Origin: Ferrimonas aestuarii
GTDB lineage: Bacteria > Pseudomonadota > Gammaproteobacteria > Enterobacterales > Shewanellaceae
Direction: 5' to 3'
Assembly (NCBI RefSeq): GCF_005116665.1
Contig: NZ_SWCJ01000006.1
Location: 104,945-168,944 of the forward strand
DNA: 64,000 nt
The first letter of the stretch is position 1, and every line of letters begins with the position of its first letter. The translations under genes were made by a program, and so were the position numbers. The notes beneath the pieces were generated by a model, which saw only the letters and a program-made list of their open reading frames with translations, was not told the DNA's origin and searched no databases. Positions 45,083 to 53,623 of this stretch are shown one piece after another.

Positions 45083-46015
45083 TTATTGGGGTTCAATAGC
45101 TCGTAAATGACGGCTCACCGATACCCAAGCCCCTAACCAGCTTAGGGTTATGGAGGTAAAGACTAAGGTTAGTAGATCAGAGCCTGATAAACCTTGTAAC
45201 GTAAATTGTGTCTGATAGCTGTCGATCACCTCGGCTAAGGCGATCTCAAACCAGAGCAGCATCGAACTGGCAAGCATGGCCGCAATCAACGCCGCCAGCA
45301 AGCCGTACCACACGCCAGCATAGAGGAAAGGGCGACGAACATAGGCATCGGTGGCGCCCACCAGTTTCATCACCCGAATCTCGTCCTGACGCTGAGTGAT
45401 CGCCATGCGAATGGTATTGGCAGTAATCAAAATGACCGCAAGCACCAGCAAGCTGGCCATGCCCCAAGCCATCTTCTCTAAACTGGCAATCATAGTACGA
45501 AGCTGCTGTAGCCAATCCAGATCCAAACGAGCCAACTCGACTTCATTAAGCCCTTCCAGCTTGGATTTCAGCCGCTCAAGCGCCTCCAGCTCACGATGAC
45601 GATTACTGGGTATTACGGTGATCACCGCTGGCAATGGGTTGTTATCTAAGTAGTTCAGCGCCTCAGAGAACTGCGACAGTTGCTGAAACTCCTGCAGCGA
45701 CTGATCCGCAGACTGATAGGAAAAGCTGGCAACCTCCGACATGCCCGAAAGCCGAGTCTGCAGAGAAGCCAACCGATTAGGGCTGACATCGGCCTTCAGA
45801 AACAAACTGATCTCGGTAGGATCGGTCCACTGCTGCTGAAGTTGATGGCTGTTATTAACGATCACCCCAAGTACGGATGGCAAGCTTAAGCTGATGCCCA
45901 GCACCGCCACCGTCAACAAGGTGGTCATCGGCAATCGCCACAGATCCCCAAGACTGGCCACCGACTGACGGCAGTGGTTTTGAAGCCCGGTTTTAAGTCG
46001 ATGCAGAATGCTCAT
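45083..46015 (-). CDS. ftsX: Cell division protein FtsX
   Basis: FtsX is the membrane partner of FtsE, regulating septal peptidoglycan hydrolysis through EnvC, which is encoded in this window. The protein (310 residues) has a cytoplasmic N-terminus, a first membrane helix near 35-52, and a periplasmic domain at about 60-165. Three C-terminal helices follow, with the permease motif IRVMKLVGATDAYVRRPFLY in parts. It overlaps ftsE by four bases. Confidence 0.96.
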   Translation of the reverse strand: MSILHRLKTGLQNHCRQSVASLGDLWRLPMTTLLTVAVLGISLSLPSVLGVIVNNSHQLQQQWTDPTEISLFLKADVSPNRLASLQTRLSGMSEVASFSYQSADQSLQEFQQLSQFSEALNYLDNNPLPAVITVIPSNRHRELEALERLKSKLEGLNEVELARLDLDWLQQLRTMIASLEKMAWGMASLLVLAVILITANTIRMAITQRQDEIRVMKLVGATDAYVRRPFLYAGVWYGLLAALIAAMLASSMLLWFEIALAEVIDSYQTQFTLQGLSGSDLLTLVFTSITLSWLGAWVSVSRHLRAIEPQ

Positions 46016-46689
46016 GATGCTGGCCCCTGATAGGCTTCGCTGATCATGCTGCCATCTTTCAACGTCAGCGTGCGATAGCGCATGCGGGCGATCAATCCCA
46101 GATCGTGGGTGGCGATCAACACCGAAGTGCCTGCTCGGTTAAAGGTTTCAAACAGACGCATGATCTCCACCGACAAGCTGGGATCCAAGTTACCGGTTGG
46201 TTCATCCGCCAGCAGCAGTTTAGGTTTGGTCACGATGGCACGGGCAATGCCAACGCGTTGCTGTTCACCACCAGAGAGGTGTTGAGGCTGAAATTTGATC
46301 TTATCGCTCAGCCCCACTAGATCCAGAGCCGCTTCGACTCGTTTCTCAATCTCTTTGGAGCTAAACCCTTCAATCAATAGCGGCAATGCCACGTTGTCGC
46401 GAACCGATTTATCCATCAACAGGTTGTGATCCTGAAAGATGATGCCAATCTTACGCCGCAGATAGGGCACCTTTGAGCGGGACAGGGTAGCAATATCTTG
46501 ACCATCCACCATCACTTTACCGGTGGAAGGGGTCTCAATGGCGGTAACCAATTTCAACAAGGTACTTTTACCCGCACCACTGGGGCCGGTTAAAAACGCC
46601 ATCTCTCCCCGGCCAATGCTGAAATTGACCTGATTGAGGGCCCGAAAGCCCCCAGGGTAAACCTTACTGACCTGCTCAAAGCGAATCAT
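46012..46689 (-). CDS. ftsE: Cell division ATP-binding protein FtsE
   Basis: FtsE is the ABC-type ATPase of the FtsEX complex. The protein (225 residues) opens MIRFEQVSKVYPGG and has Walker A GPSGAGKST near 36, the Q-loop IIFQDHNLL, signature LSGGEQQRVGIARAI, Walker B LLLADEPTGNLDP and H-loop IATHD. It lies between ftsY (11-base gap) and ftsX in the standard ftsYEX operon. Confidence 0.97.
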   Translation of the reverse strand: MIRFEQVSKVYPGGFRALNQVNFSIGRGEMAFLTGPSGAGKSTLLKLVTAIETPSTGKVMVDGQDIATLSRSKVPYLRRKIGIIFQDHNLLMDKSVRDNVALPLLIEGFSSKEIEKRVEAALDLVGLSDKIKFQPQHLSGGEQQRVGIARAIVTKPKLLLADEPTGNLDPSLSVEIMRLFETFNRAGTSVLIATHDLGLIARMRYRTLTLKDGSMISEAYQGPAS

Positions 46690-46700
46690 GCTCTACTCTA

Positions 46701-48122
46701 TTATTCTTCGGTAAAGAGGGCCTCGATAAAGGCATCGTTCTCAAATGGACGAAGATCATCAATACCCTCACCAACACCAATGTAACGTACTGGAATTTCA
46801 AACTTATCAGCTAAAGCGAAGATAACGCCACCTTTTGCTGTGCCATCCAGCTTGGTCAGTGTCAGTCCTGTGAGCGGCACCGCTTCATTGAACAGCTGCG
46901 CTTGGCTAATGGCGTTCTGGCCAGTGGAAGCGTCTAGGGTCAACATCACCTCATGGGGCGCGTTCACATCCAGCTTCTTCATAACACGAACGATCTTAAT
47001 CAGCTCGTCCATCAGGTGCGCTTTGTTTTGCAGGCGACCCGCGGTATCGGCGATCAACACGTCCACACCACGGGCTTTGGCTGATTGCACCGCATCAAAG
47101 ATAACCGATGCACTGTCGGCACCGGTGTGCTGAGCGACCACGGGAATGTCGTTGCGCTCTCCCCACACTTGAAGCTGCTCCACCGCCGCCGCACGGAAGG
47201 TATCTCCCGCCGCCAACATCACTGACTTACCTTCAGCCTGGAACTGTTTCGCCAGCTTACCAATGGTGGTGGTCTTACCCACGCCATTCACGCCGACCAT
47301 CAAAATTACGTATGGACCATCGGCGTTTTCAATCACCAGTGGCTTATCCACCTTCTCCAGAGAGGTTTTCAATTCACTTCTGAGGTGGGTAAACAGCGCG
47401 TCGCTGTCTTTCAGATCGCCAAAGCTGGCCTTTTCCGTCAATGAATCAATGATTCGAGTGGTGGTTTCAACCCCTACGTCGGCCAACAGCAGCTGAGTTT
47501 CCAGCTCTTCGAACAACTCATCGTCGATCTTCTTGCCGCGGAACAGTGCTAGGAAACCACCACCGATGTTCTCTCGAGTCTTCTTAAGGCCGGCCTTTAG
47601 GCGAGCAAAGAAACCTCCAGATTCCTGAGGGGATTCCTCTTCGGCTTCAGCCTCCGCTTTCACGCGAGCTTCTTCCTCGGCACGAGCCTTGGCTTCTGCT
47701 TCCGCCTTGATGCGAGCTTCTTCCTCGGCGCGAGCCTTGGCTTCTGCTTCCGCCTTCACGCGAGCTTCTTCCTCGGCGCGAGCCTTGGCTTCTGCTTCTG
47801 CCTTTACGCGGGCTTCTTCCTCGGCGCGAGCCTTAGCTTCTGCTTCCGCCTTCACGCGAGCTTCTTCCTCGGCGCGAGCCTTGGCTTCTGCTTCTGCCTT
47901 TACGCGGGCTTCTTCCTCGGCACGGGCTTTAGCTTCAGCTTCCGCCTTGATGCGAGCTTCTTCCTCGGCGCGAGCCTTGGCCTCTGCCTCAGCCTTAACG
48001 CGAGCTTCTTCTTCCGCTTGAGCCTTGGCTTGCGCTTCTGCCTCAACCTGAGCTTGTTCTTCTACTTCGTTGGCTTGCTGCTTTTTATTGCGGTTAAACC
48101 AAGAAAAAATGCCTTTCGCCAT
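46701..48122 (-). CDS. ftsY: Signal recognition particle receptor FtsY with repetitive N-terminal domain
   Basis: FtsY is the membrane receptor GTPase for the signal recognition particle. The C-terminal NG domain (about residue 175 onward) is complete: [15 protein letters not shown] (G1), [27 protein letters not shown] (G3), [12 protein letters not shown] (G4 region) and the closing [14 protein letters not shown]. The acidic A domain is replaced by eight near-identical 16-residue repeats (residues 28-155, [16 protein letters not shown]), which should form a long charged helix or coiled coil. It is the first gene of the ftsYEX operon and is divergent from rsmD. Confidence 0.97.
   Translation of the reverse strand: MAKGIFSWFNRNKKQQANEVEEQAQVEAEAQAKAQAEEEARVKAEAEAKARAEEEARIKAEAEAKARAEEEARVKAEAEAKARAEEEARVKAEAEAKARAEEEARVKAEAEAKARAEEEARVKAEAEAKARAEEEARIKAEAEAKARAEEEARVKAEAEAEEESPQESGGFFARLKAGLKKTRENIGGGFLALFRGKKIDDELFEELETQLLLADVGVETTTRIIDSLTEKASFGDLKDSDALFTHLRSELKTSLEKVDKPLVIENADGPYVILMVGVNGVGKTTTIGKLAKQFQAEGKSVMLAAGDTFRAAAVEQLQVWGERNDIPVVAQHTGADSASVIFDAVQSAKARGVDVLIADTAGRLQNKAHLMDELIKIVRVMKKLDVNAPHEVMLTLDASTGQNAISQAQLFNEAVPLTGLTLTKLDGTAKGGVIFALADKFEIPVRYIGVGEGIDDLRPFENDAFIEALFTEE
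47658..48041 (-). repeat. Eight tandem 48-bp coding repeats in ftsY
   Basis: The array encodes eight copies of a 16-residue unit in frame. The first copy (outermost N-terminal) is variant ([16 protein letters not shown]), and the others differ only by Val/Ile and synonymous changes. Lengths are multiples of three, so copy number could change without a frameshift. Confidence 0.95.
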
Positions 48123-48316
48123 CTTTAAAAACCTTTACTGTTTTTCACGTTCGCTTCGGGGCAGTGTCATATCGTCTGGCGTTTTGATTGAAAGCCAGCT
48201 CTCTCAATCAAAACGCTCGCTTCTCTGCGTTAGTTTCAGAGCCTCGCCCCTGTTACAATAGCGAGTTTTTCAAGCGCCATAGTCTACCCACAATTGCCGC
48301 AAAATCCGAGGAATCC

Positions 48317-48925
48317 ATGGCCAGAGGCTCACGAACTCAAAAATCTCGCCCTGCAAACAAGGGCAATGCCGGTCAGGTACGCATCATCAGCGGACTTTAT
48401 CGGGGTCGAAAACTGCCAGTAGCCGATCTTCAAGGGCTAAGGCCAACCACCGACCGTGTCCGTGAAACCCTATTCAACTGGCTGCAAGGGGATACCCAAA
48501 ATGCTCGGGTACTGGACTGCTTTGCCGGAAGCGGTGCCTTAGGTTTTGAAGCCCTCTCCCGCCATGCCAAATGGGTCACCCTATGTGAGCTCAACTCTGG
48601 AGCGGCAACCAATCTGAAACGCAACCTCGCCACTCTGGGCGCCAGCAATGGCGAAGTAAAACAGGGCGACAGTTTGTCCATTTTGGATAACGGCACCAAT
48701 GAACTCTATGATCTGGTATTCGTCGATCCGCCATTTCGCCAAAACTTGGCTCAGGCCACGTTAGACAAGCTGGAAACGAAAAACTGGCTGGCCAACAATG
48801 CTCTTATCTATGTCGAAGTGGAATCGAAACTCACCGAACTGACTCCACCAGCCCATTGGCAACTTTTGAAAGAGAAGGTTGCCGGGCAAGTGTGCTACCG
48901 CCTGTATCAACGAGGTGAAGCATGA
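48317..48925 (+). CDS. rsmD: 16S rRNA (guanine966-N2)-methyltransferase RsmD
   Basis: RsmD methylates G966 of 16S rRNA. The protein (202 residues) has the family opening VRIISGLYRGRKLPVADLQGLRPTTDRVRETLFNWL in parts. The SAM-binding motif is VLDCFAGSGALGFEALSR and the catalytic motif is VFVDPPFRQN. The longer frame from 48188 lacks support. The ATG at 48317 has GAGGA 5 bases upstream. It diverges from ftsY and overlaps the next gene by ATGA. Confidence 0.95.
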   Translation: MARGSRTQKSRPANKGNAGQVRIISGLYRGRKLPVADLQGLRPTTDRVRETLFNWLQGDTQNARVLDCFAGSGALGFEALSRHAKWVTLCELNSGAATNLKRNLATLGASNGEVKQGDSLSILDNGTNELYDLVFVDPPFRQNLAQATLDKLETKNWLANNALIYVEVESKLTELTPPAHWQLLKEKVAGQVCYRLYQRGEA

Positions 48926-49173
48926 ACCCGCTTCTAAAAAAGATGGGCATGACACTGATGCCCTGGGCTTGGCTAATTATGCTTATCAACCTTGCTTGGC
49001 CGCTGCCATTTTCCGAGTTGATTCTATTGGCCTTTCTCGTCACCGTTACCGGCCATCTCTGTTTGGCACTGGCTTGTGGCTTTGGCCAACAACGGGGACT
49101 CAATGCCAGCTTAAGGGTATTGGTATTTGGTCTGTTTGCATTCTGGGAAGATAACGACTCAAGCACAAAGTAG
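48922..49173 (+). CDS. DUF1145 family small membrane protein
   Basis: The protein (83 residues) has two to three hydrophobic helices and the DUF1145/YhhL pattern (WAWLIMLINLAWPLPF). Its role is unknown. It is co-translated with rsmD, as yhhL is in E. coli. The last 15 bases overlap the 3' end of the convergent GGDEF gene. Confidence 0.85.
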   Translation: MNPLLKKMGMTLMPWAWLIMLINLAWPLPFSELILLAFLVTVTGHLCLALACGFGQQRGLNASLRVLVFGLFAFWEDNDSSTK

Positions 49174-50163
49174 CGGCTTACCGCAGCAGCGGTTACGCCC
49201 TTGCTGCTTTGCCAACAGGAGCTGCTCATCCAAGGTTTGGATATTTTCACTGGATAGCTGGGATTGATTCCAACCGCCGTAGCCGATGGATACAGTAAAG
49301 GCCAGCTCCTCTTGATCCAGCATTAATGGGGAAGCGATAACCAGCAGACGAATCTTCTCCGCCAGCATCGCCAAATTGCGAGGTGAGATCGCGGGAAACA
49401 GCAGTAAAAACTCCTCGCCCCCCCAACGCACCGCTAAATCTTGTCGGCGAATAGCACCTTGGATCAAGTCAGCAAAATGCTTGAGCAGTTTGTCTCCTAC
49501 GATGTGACCATAGGTATCGTTGACCCCTTTGAAACGATCCAGGTCCAACATCATCATACCCAAGGGAATCTTATCCTGAGACTTGCCGCTCAACCGGTGG
49601 CCAAGAGATAGCAGCCCATCCAACTGCTGCTCCAAACCTCGGCGATTATTAAGCCCTGTGAGCGGATCGGTAATGCTGTCGTTGGCCAAGCTTTTGCCGA
49701 CCGCCAACAGGCTCAAATCAGACTCAATGATATTGACCACGGACTGCATCAAAGCCAACCATTGATGACAATGAGGCCGCGCTTCTGGAGCCCAGATACA
49801 AAGCGTACCAAACAGATAACCATTTGGCTGTCGAACCGGTAGACCTAAATAGCTAATAATACCCGCATCCGTTTCACGGCTATTTGCCCATTTCGGATCG
49901 GCCCATGCATCATCGACCGATAAATATCGGCCTGTCTTCATGACTTGCTCACAGTAGAGGCTGAAGATGGAAAATTGTTCGCCGGCTTGCACCGCTTTTG
50001 GGCAGGTATCATTGGTAGCCAAAATGCGCATCTCTTTGCTGTCACAGCGAGACAAGTAAGCCCCCTGCATCCCTGTGGCCTGACTCAGCATATTCAGCAA
50101 ATGCACCCACTGTTTCTGCGCGTGAGACTCCAGTGCGCCAATGATCTGTACCTCTTCCACCAA
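49159..50163 (-). CDS. GAF-GGDEF diguanylate cyclase
   Basis: The protein (334 residues) has an N-terminal GAF-like sensor (about 15-155, with SRCDSKEMRILATNDT and ISYLGLPVRQPNGYLFGTLC in parts) and a C-terminal GGDEF domain. The active motif is GGEEF in AVRWGGEEFLLLFP, with DSITDPLTGLNNRRGLEQ in parts before it, so it should make cyclic di-GMP. I see no RxxD inhibitory site just upstream of the motif. It diverges from an HD-GYP phosphodiesterase gene across 248 bases. Confidence 0.92.
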   Translation of the reverse strand: MVEEVQIIGALESHAQKQWVHLLNMLSQATGMQGAYLSRCDSKEMRILATNDTCPKAVQAGEQFSIFSLYCEQVMKTGRYLSVDDAWADPKWANSRETDAGIISYLGLPVRQPNGYLFGTLCIWAPEARPHCHQWLALMQSVVNIIESDLSLLAVGKSLANDSITDPLTGLNNRRGLEQQLDGLLSLGHRLSGKSQDKIPLGMMMLDLDRFKGVNDTYGHIVGDKLLKHFADLIQGAIRRQDLAVRWGGEEFLLLFPAISPRNLAMLAEKIRLLVIASPLMLDQEELAFTVSIGYGGWNQSQLSSENIQTLDEQLLLAKQQGRNRCCGKPLLCA

Positions 50164-50411
50164 CAGACCTCCTGCCTATTTCACTCTAGCTTGATTCCCT
50201 TATTACTTCTCTAAACATAATCAAGTTTCTTAATCCGCGCTAATAAAAGAAATTGATTTCACTTCACTTTGAGCACTTCGAACTCAACTCATGCTGCTAT
50301 TGGGTTTATTAAATTCAATTTTTATGTAAATTGCGGCGCTCTATATTGAAATAATCTAATAGAAAGATAAGGTAGAGGGATATTTTATTCCCGAGCATTC
50401 CGGATACAAAA

Positions 50412-51560
50412 ATGAAAAAAATACCGGTAGAACAGCTCAAGGTCGGTATGTATGTTGAGCGCTTCCCCGAACACCCCGCGCTTAACATGGTCAAGAAGGG
50501 CTTCGTTAACGATAAGTCCATTTTGCGCCTGCTTCAGAGCCTGGACATTGCTCATGTCATTATTGATCCAGACAAACGTCAGACTTTGGCATCCACTCAG
50601 GAAGCCAAGGCCACACCACAAGCACCTCAACGAAAAGCCGATCTAAAATCGGAACTGCCTAAAGCCAAAAAACTGCTGACGCAAGCAAAGCAGTTGCAAG
50701 CCAAAATGATGTCTGACGTTAAGTTAGGCCAACAGATTGAGCTGGCTCCGGTAAACGCCATGGCCGATGACTTTATCGGTAGCGTATTCCGCAACCAAAG
50801 TGCACTGGCCTGCTTACGCTTAATCAAAGACAAAGATGACTATCTGCTAGAACACTCCATCGGCGTAACCATCCTGATGACCCTGTTCGCGCGCTTTTTA
50901 GGTTTTACTGGCACCACATTGCATCAGCTTTGTGTTGGCTCATTGCTGCACGACATTGGAAAGATTCGCATCCCAGAAGCGATCCTCAACAAACCAGGAA
51001 AACTCACCCCGGAAGAGTTCGAGGTGATGAAAAGTCATGCGGCACACAGTTACACCATCATTCAAGCCACGCCGGGAATCAGCAAGGTCAGCTTGGATGT
51101 GGCGGCAATGCACCACGAAAAGCTAGATGGCAAGGGCTACCCCCGAGGCCTCAAGGGCGACGAGATCACCAAAGCCGGTCGGATGATTGCCATCTGTGAT
51201 ATCTACGATGCCATGACCGCCGATCGGGTCTATCACAAAGGCATGCCTCCCACGGTGGCACTAAAACGCCTACTCGGTATGACCCCCAACTCTCTGGATC
51301 AGGAACTGGTGGTCAAGTTTATTCAGTGTATCGGGGTGTTCCCTGACGGCTGCATGGTGGAACTGAGTAACCAAAAACTGGCTATCGTACTCGACGGTCA
51401 GGACAGAAACCCTAAAAAGCCTTTGGTTAAAGTGATCTACAACCTCAAGAGCCACACCCATAGCATGGCCACCGAAGTTGAGTTGGAAGCCACCAACGAA
51501 CACGTCGTCCGTGCAGTGGATCCTCGCGACTATAAGCTCAAATTGGAAAACTACCTGTAG
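50412..51560 (+). CDS. HD-GYP cyclic di-GMP phosphodiesterase with DUF3391
   Basis: The protein (382 residues) has an N-terminal DUF3391 domain (KKIPVEQLKVGMYVERF and the following 110 residues). An HD-GYP domain follows with LLHDIGKIRIPEAILNKPGKL in parts (H180-D181), MKSHAAHSYTII, MHHEKLDGKGYPRGL and AICDIYDAMTADRVY. All the metal-binding residues are present, so it should be an active phosphodiesterase that breaks down cyclic di-GMP. It is divergent from the diguanylate cyclase gene. Confidence 0.93.
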   Translation: MKKIPVEQLKVGMYVERFPEHPALNMVKKGFVNDKSILRLLQSLDIAHVIIDPDKRQTLASTQEAKATPQAPQRKADLKSELPKAKKLLTQAKQLQAKMMSDVKLGQQIELAPVNAMADDFIGSVFRNQSALACLRLIKDKDDYLLEHSIGVTILMTLFARFLGFTGTTLHQLCVGSLLHDIGKIRIPEAILNKPGKLTPEEFEVMKSHAAHSYTIIQATPGISKVSLDVAAMHHEKLDGKGYPRGLKGDEITKAGRMIAICDIYDAMTADRVYHKGMPPTVALKRLLGMTPNSLDQELVVKFIQCIGVFPDGCMVELSNQKLAIVLDGQDRNPKKPLVKVIYNLKSHTHSMATEVELEATNEHVVRAVDPRDYKLKLENYL

Positions 51561-51695
51561 CGACGCACTCCAACGCGCCGAATACTCTGAATTTAAACGG
51601 CTTGGTAACCCGCTATCGGGTATACTGTTGGCCAAACTAGACAGGGTCAAACACTTGGGGTACTGTACGCACCCCAATTGAGAACGGTTATCATT

Positions 51696-52478
51696 ATGAA
51701 TTATCTAATCGCCAGCTTACTTATCTTGGCGGTCGGTCCCATTTTGCATCATGGCTTGCGCAAACAACGGGGCATCATCAACGCCATAGGCGCGTTTGTA
51801 ATGGTGTCCCTTGGCGGCCTGATGCTGTTCGATGTATTGCCTCAGGTGATCTCCCAAGGGGGAGTGCTCGCTCTCGGGTTCGTCTTACTCGGACTATTCG
51901 GCCCAAGCTTGTCGGAGAAACTATTCCGACGCCACTCCGCATTTACCCATAACCTGACCGTTGCGTTAGGGATCTTTGGTCTGCTCTTACACGCAGTCAC
52001 CGACGGCAGTGCGCTATTTATGGCAGCCAATGAGCAGGGGCCAATGCTATTGGCACTGGGGATCATTCTGCACCGCATGCCTGCAGGTCTGGCGATCTGG
52101 TGGTTGTTGCGCCCAGCTTACGGCCGCATTATCGCCTCAGCGGCCCTCGCCGGAATGATGCTTACCACCATCATCGGCTATGGCGTTGGCCCGGAGCTGC
52201 TGCACATCATGAATGCCGACCACATTGTCTACCTACAAGGCTTTGTGACGGGTTCCATCATGCACGTACTGTGGCATCGGCCCCATGAACATCATCACGA
52301 TCATGGCCATGATCACGGCCACAGCCACGGCAAACTGCCCAAGCTGCATTCCAGCCACTGGATTGGCGGCGGCTTAGGACTGTTGTTCCTGGTGCTGCTG
52401 ATGACCGCCCACCCAGATCATGGCCACAACGAGGCCAGCGAGCATCTGGAGATCTCCCACAGCGGCCACGTTCACTAA
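51696..52478 (+). CDS. ZIP-like metal transporter with histidine-rich loop
   Basis: The protein (260 residues) has about eight membrane helices. Helices 4 and 5 carry LHAVTDGSAL and ILHRMPAGLAIWW, which resemble the metal-binding HNxxDG and HExPxG motifs of ZIP transporters. A loop near residue 195-215 is very rich in His (HEHHHDHGHDHGHSHG), and the C-terminus is also His-rich, consistent with zinc or nickel binding. The frame extends back to a TTG at 51678. No clear ribosome site decides between it and ATG 51696. Confidence 0.75.
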   Translation: MNYLIASLLILAVGPILHHGLRKQRGIINAIGAFVMVSLGGLMLFDVLPQVISQGGVLALGFVLLGLFGPSLSEKLFRRHSAFTHNLTVALGIFGLLLHAVTDGSALFMAANEQGPMLLALGIILHRMPAGLAIWWLLRPAYGRIIASAALAGMMLTTIIGYGVGPELLHIMNADHIVYLQGFVTGSIMHVLWHRPHEHHHDHGHDHGHSHGKLPKLHSSHWIGGGLGLLFLVLLMTAHPDHGHNEASEHLEISHSGHVH

Positions 52479-52516
52479 GGGATGAGTACCTTTAGTGATG
52501 AAATGTTAGTCAGGCC

Positions 52517-52930
52517 CTAACCCGTATGGTCATTGATGATGCGCCAATAACCATCGATTTTCCTGAACACCAAGCTGAACTCACCCTTAGGCTGATCATG
52601 CTTACGGGTGAGTTGCCATCGGCCCACCACCAACGCCAACTCGTCCGATAGCATGGTGATCGATTCCAGCTCAAAATCGAGCTTACCCATGGTATCTCGA
52701 TCTGGGTAACGGCTTAGGTAACCATCCAGCACCTTTTGCCAGCCATACTTAATCTTACCGCTGGAGATAAAACGCAGCTGCTCACTCTGCCAGTAACCCT
52801 GCATGTAACCTGGGATATCCCCTTGATTCCAAGCCTGTTGCTGCTGCATCAACACTTGGCGAACTTCAGATTCGTTTGCCCATGCACTACCACTTAAAAA
52901 CAGCGCAATGACCAATAGATAGTGTTTCAT
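52517..52930 (-). CDS. Exported SnoaL/NTF2-like protein (DUF4440 type)
   Basis: The protein (137 residues) has a signal peptide (MKHYLLVIALFLSGSAWA). An NTF2-like cone fold follows: VLMQQQQAWNQGDIPGYMQGYW in parts, then LRFISSGKIKYGWQKVLDGY in parts, and FRKIDGYWRIINDHTG at the end. Such proteins bind small ligands or act as uncharacterised enzymes. The start at 52930 gives the best signal peptide. An ATG at 52939 and the longer frame to 52999 are alternatives. It is divergent from the acyltransferase gene. Confidence 0.82.
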   Translation of the reverse strand: MKHYLLVIALFLSGSAWANESEVRQVLMQQQQAWNQGDIPGYMQGYWQSEQLRFISSGKIKYGWQKVLDGYLSRYPDRDTMGKLDFELESITMLSDELALVVGRWQLTRKHDQPKGEFSLVFRKIDGYWRIINDHTG

Positions 52931-53009
52931 CCCCTTCATCCTTTGAACTTCCTGTATCCCTGTGGGGTTATACTTACTCCAATGTAATTTTTGAAACACT
53001 ACCTAAGAT

Positions 53010-53582
53010 ATGAAACAAGGTCTATCTCAAGCCCTGCTCAGATGGCTTGGCTGGAGCATCAAAGGCACCATCCCCAACCATGGGCACTTTGTCATTATCG
53101 TGGCTCCCCACACCAGCAATTGGGACTTTCCATTGGGAGTGTTGGTGCAGTGGTCTCTAGGGATGAACGCCAACTTCATTGGCAAGCACCAACTGTTCCG
53201 TTGGCCATTCGGTTGGTTTTTTCGCGCCCTTGGTGGCTTTCCGGTGAACCGAGGGGAGAAGAACAATCTGGTCAACACTGCGGTTGACCTGCTGCAAACC
53301 CAAGACAACTTCATTTTGGCTCTGGCCCCAGAAGGCACTCGAAAGCCCGTTAGCCGCTGGAAGACTGGCTTCTACCACATCGCCAATCAGGCACAGGTGC
53401 CCATCTACTGTGTTGGTTTTGATTTTGCCAGTAAGCAGATCGTGATTCGAGAGCCCCTCACTCCAAGTGGTGATATCGTGCCGGAGATGAATGAAATCTT
53501 GAATTTCTTCCGAGGTATAGAAGGAAAATATCCTCAACCAGTACCGAACTACCAACCAACGCAAGATGGAAAAACGCCATAA
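53010..53582 (+). CDS. PlsC-like lysophospholipid acyltransferase family protein
   Basis: The protein (190 residues) has the acyltransferase motif HTSNWD (HX4D type) near residue 34, KHQLFRWPFGWFFRALGGFPVNR in parts, and APEGTRKPVSRWKTGFYHIA in parts. These place it in the PlsC-like family, small form. It probably acylates a lipid or lysolipid at the membrane. The acceptor is unknown. It converges with the MscS gene over a bidirectional terminator. Confidence 0.87.
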   Translation: MKQGLSQALLRWLGWSIKGTIPNHGHFVIIVAPHTSNWDFPLGVLVQWSLGMNANFIGKHQLFRWPFGWFFRALGGFPVNRGEKNNLVNTAVDLLQTQDNFILALAPEGTRKPVSRWKTGFYHIANQAQVPIYCVGFDFASKQIVIREPLTPSGDIVPEMNEILNFFRGIEGKYPQPVPNYQPTQDGKTP

Positions 53583-53613
53583 AAAAACGCCGCCCTCAAA
53601 AGGGCGGCGTTTT
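53582..53613. terminator. Bidirectional terminator
   Basis: ACGCCGCCCT-caaa-AGGGCGGCGT is a perfect 10-bp stem flanked by A7 and T3. It lies between the acyltransferase and MscS genes. Confidence 0.88.
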
Positions 53614-53623
53614 CATTGTCAAC

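Noticed and set aside
47689..48021. Open frame on the plus strand with many Ser/Ala/Arg repeats
   Set aside because: It is the antisense of the ftsY coding repeats. Its repeats only mirror those of the real gene.
47658..48041. Regularly spaced repeats that could suggest a CRISPR array
   Set aside because: The repeats are contiguous 48-bp units in frame with no unique spacers, and they encode part of FtsY.
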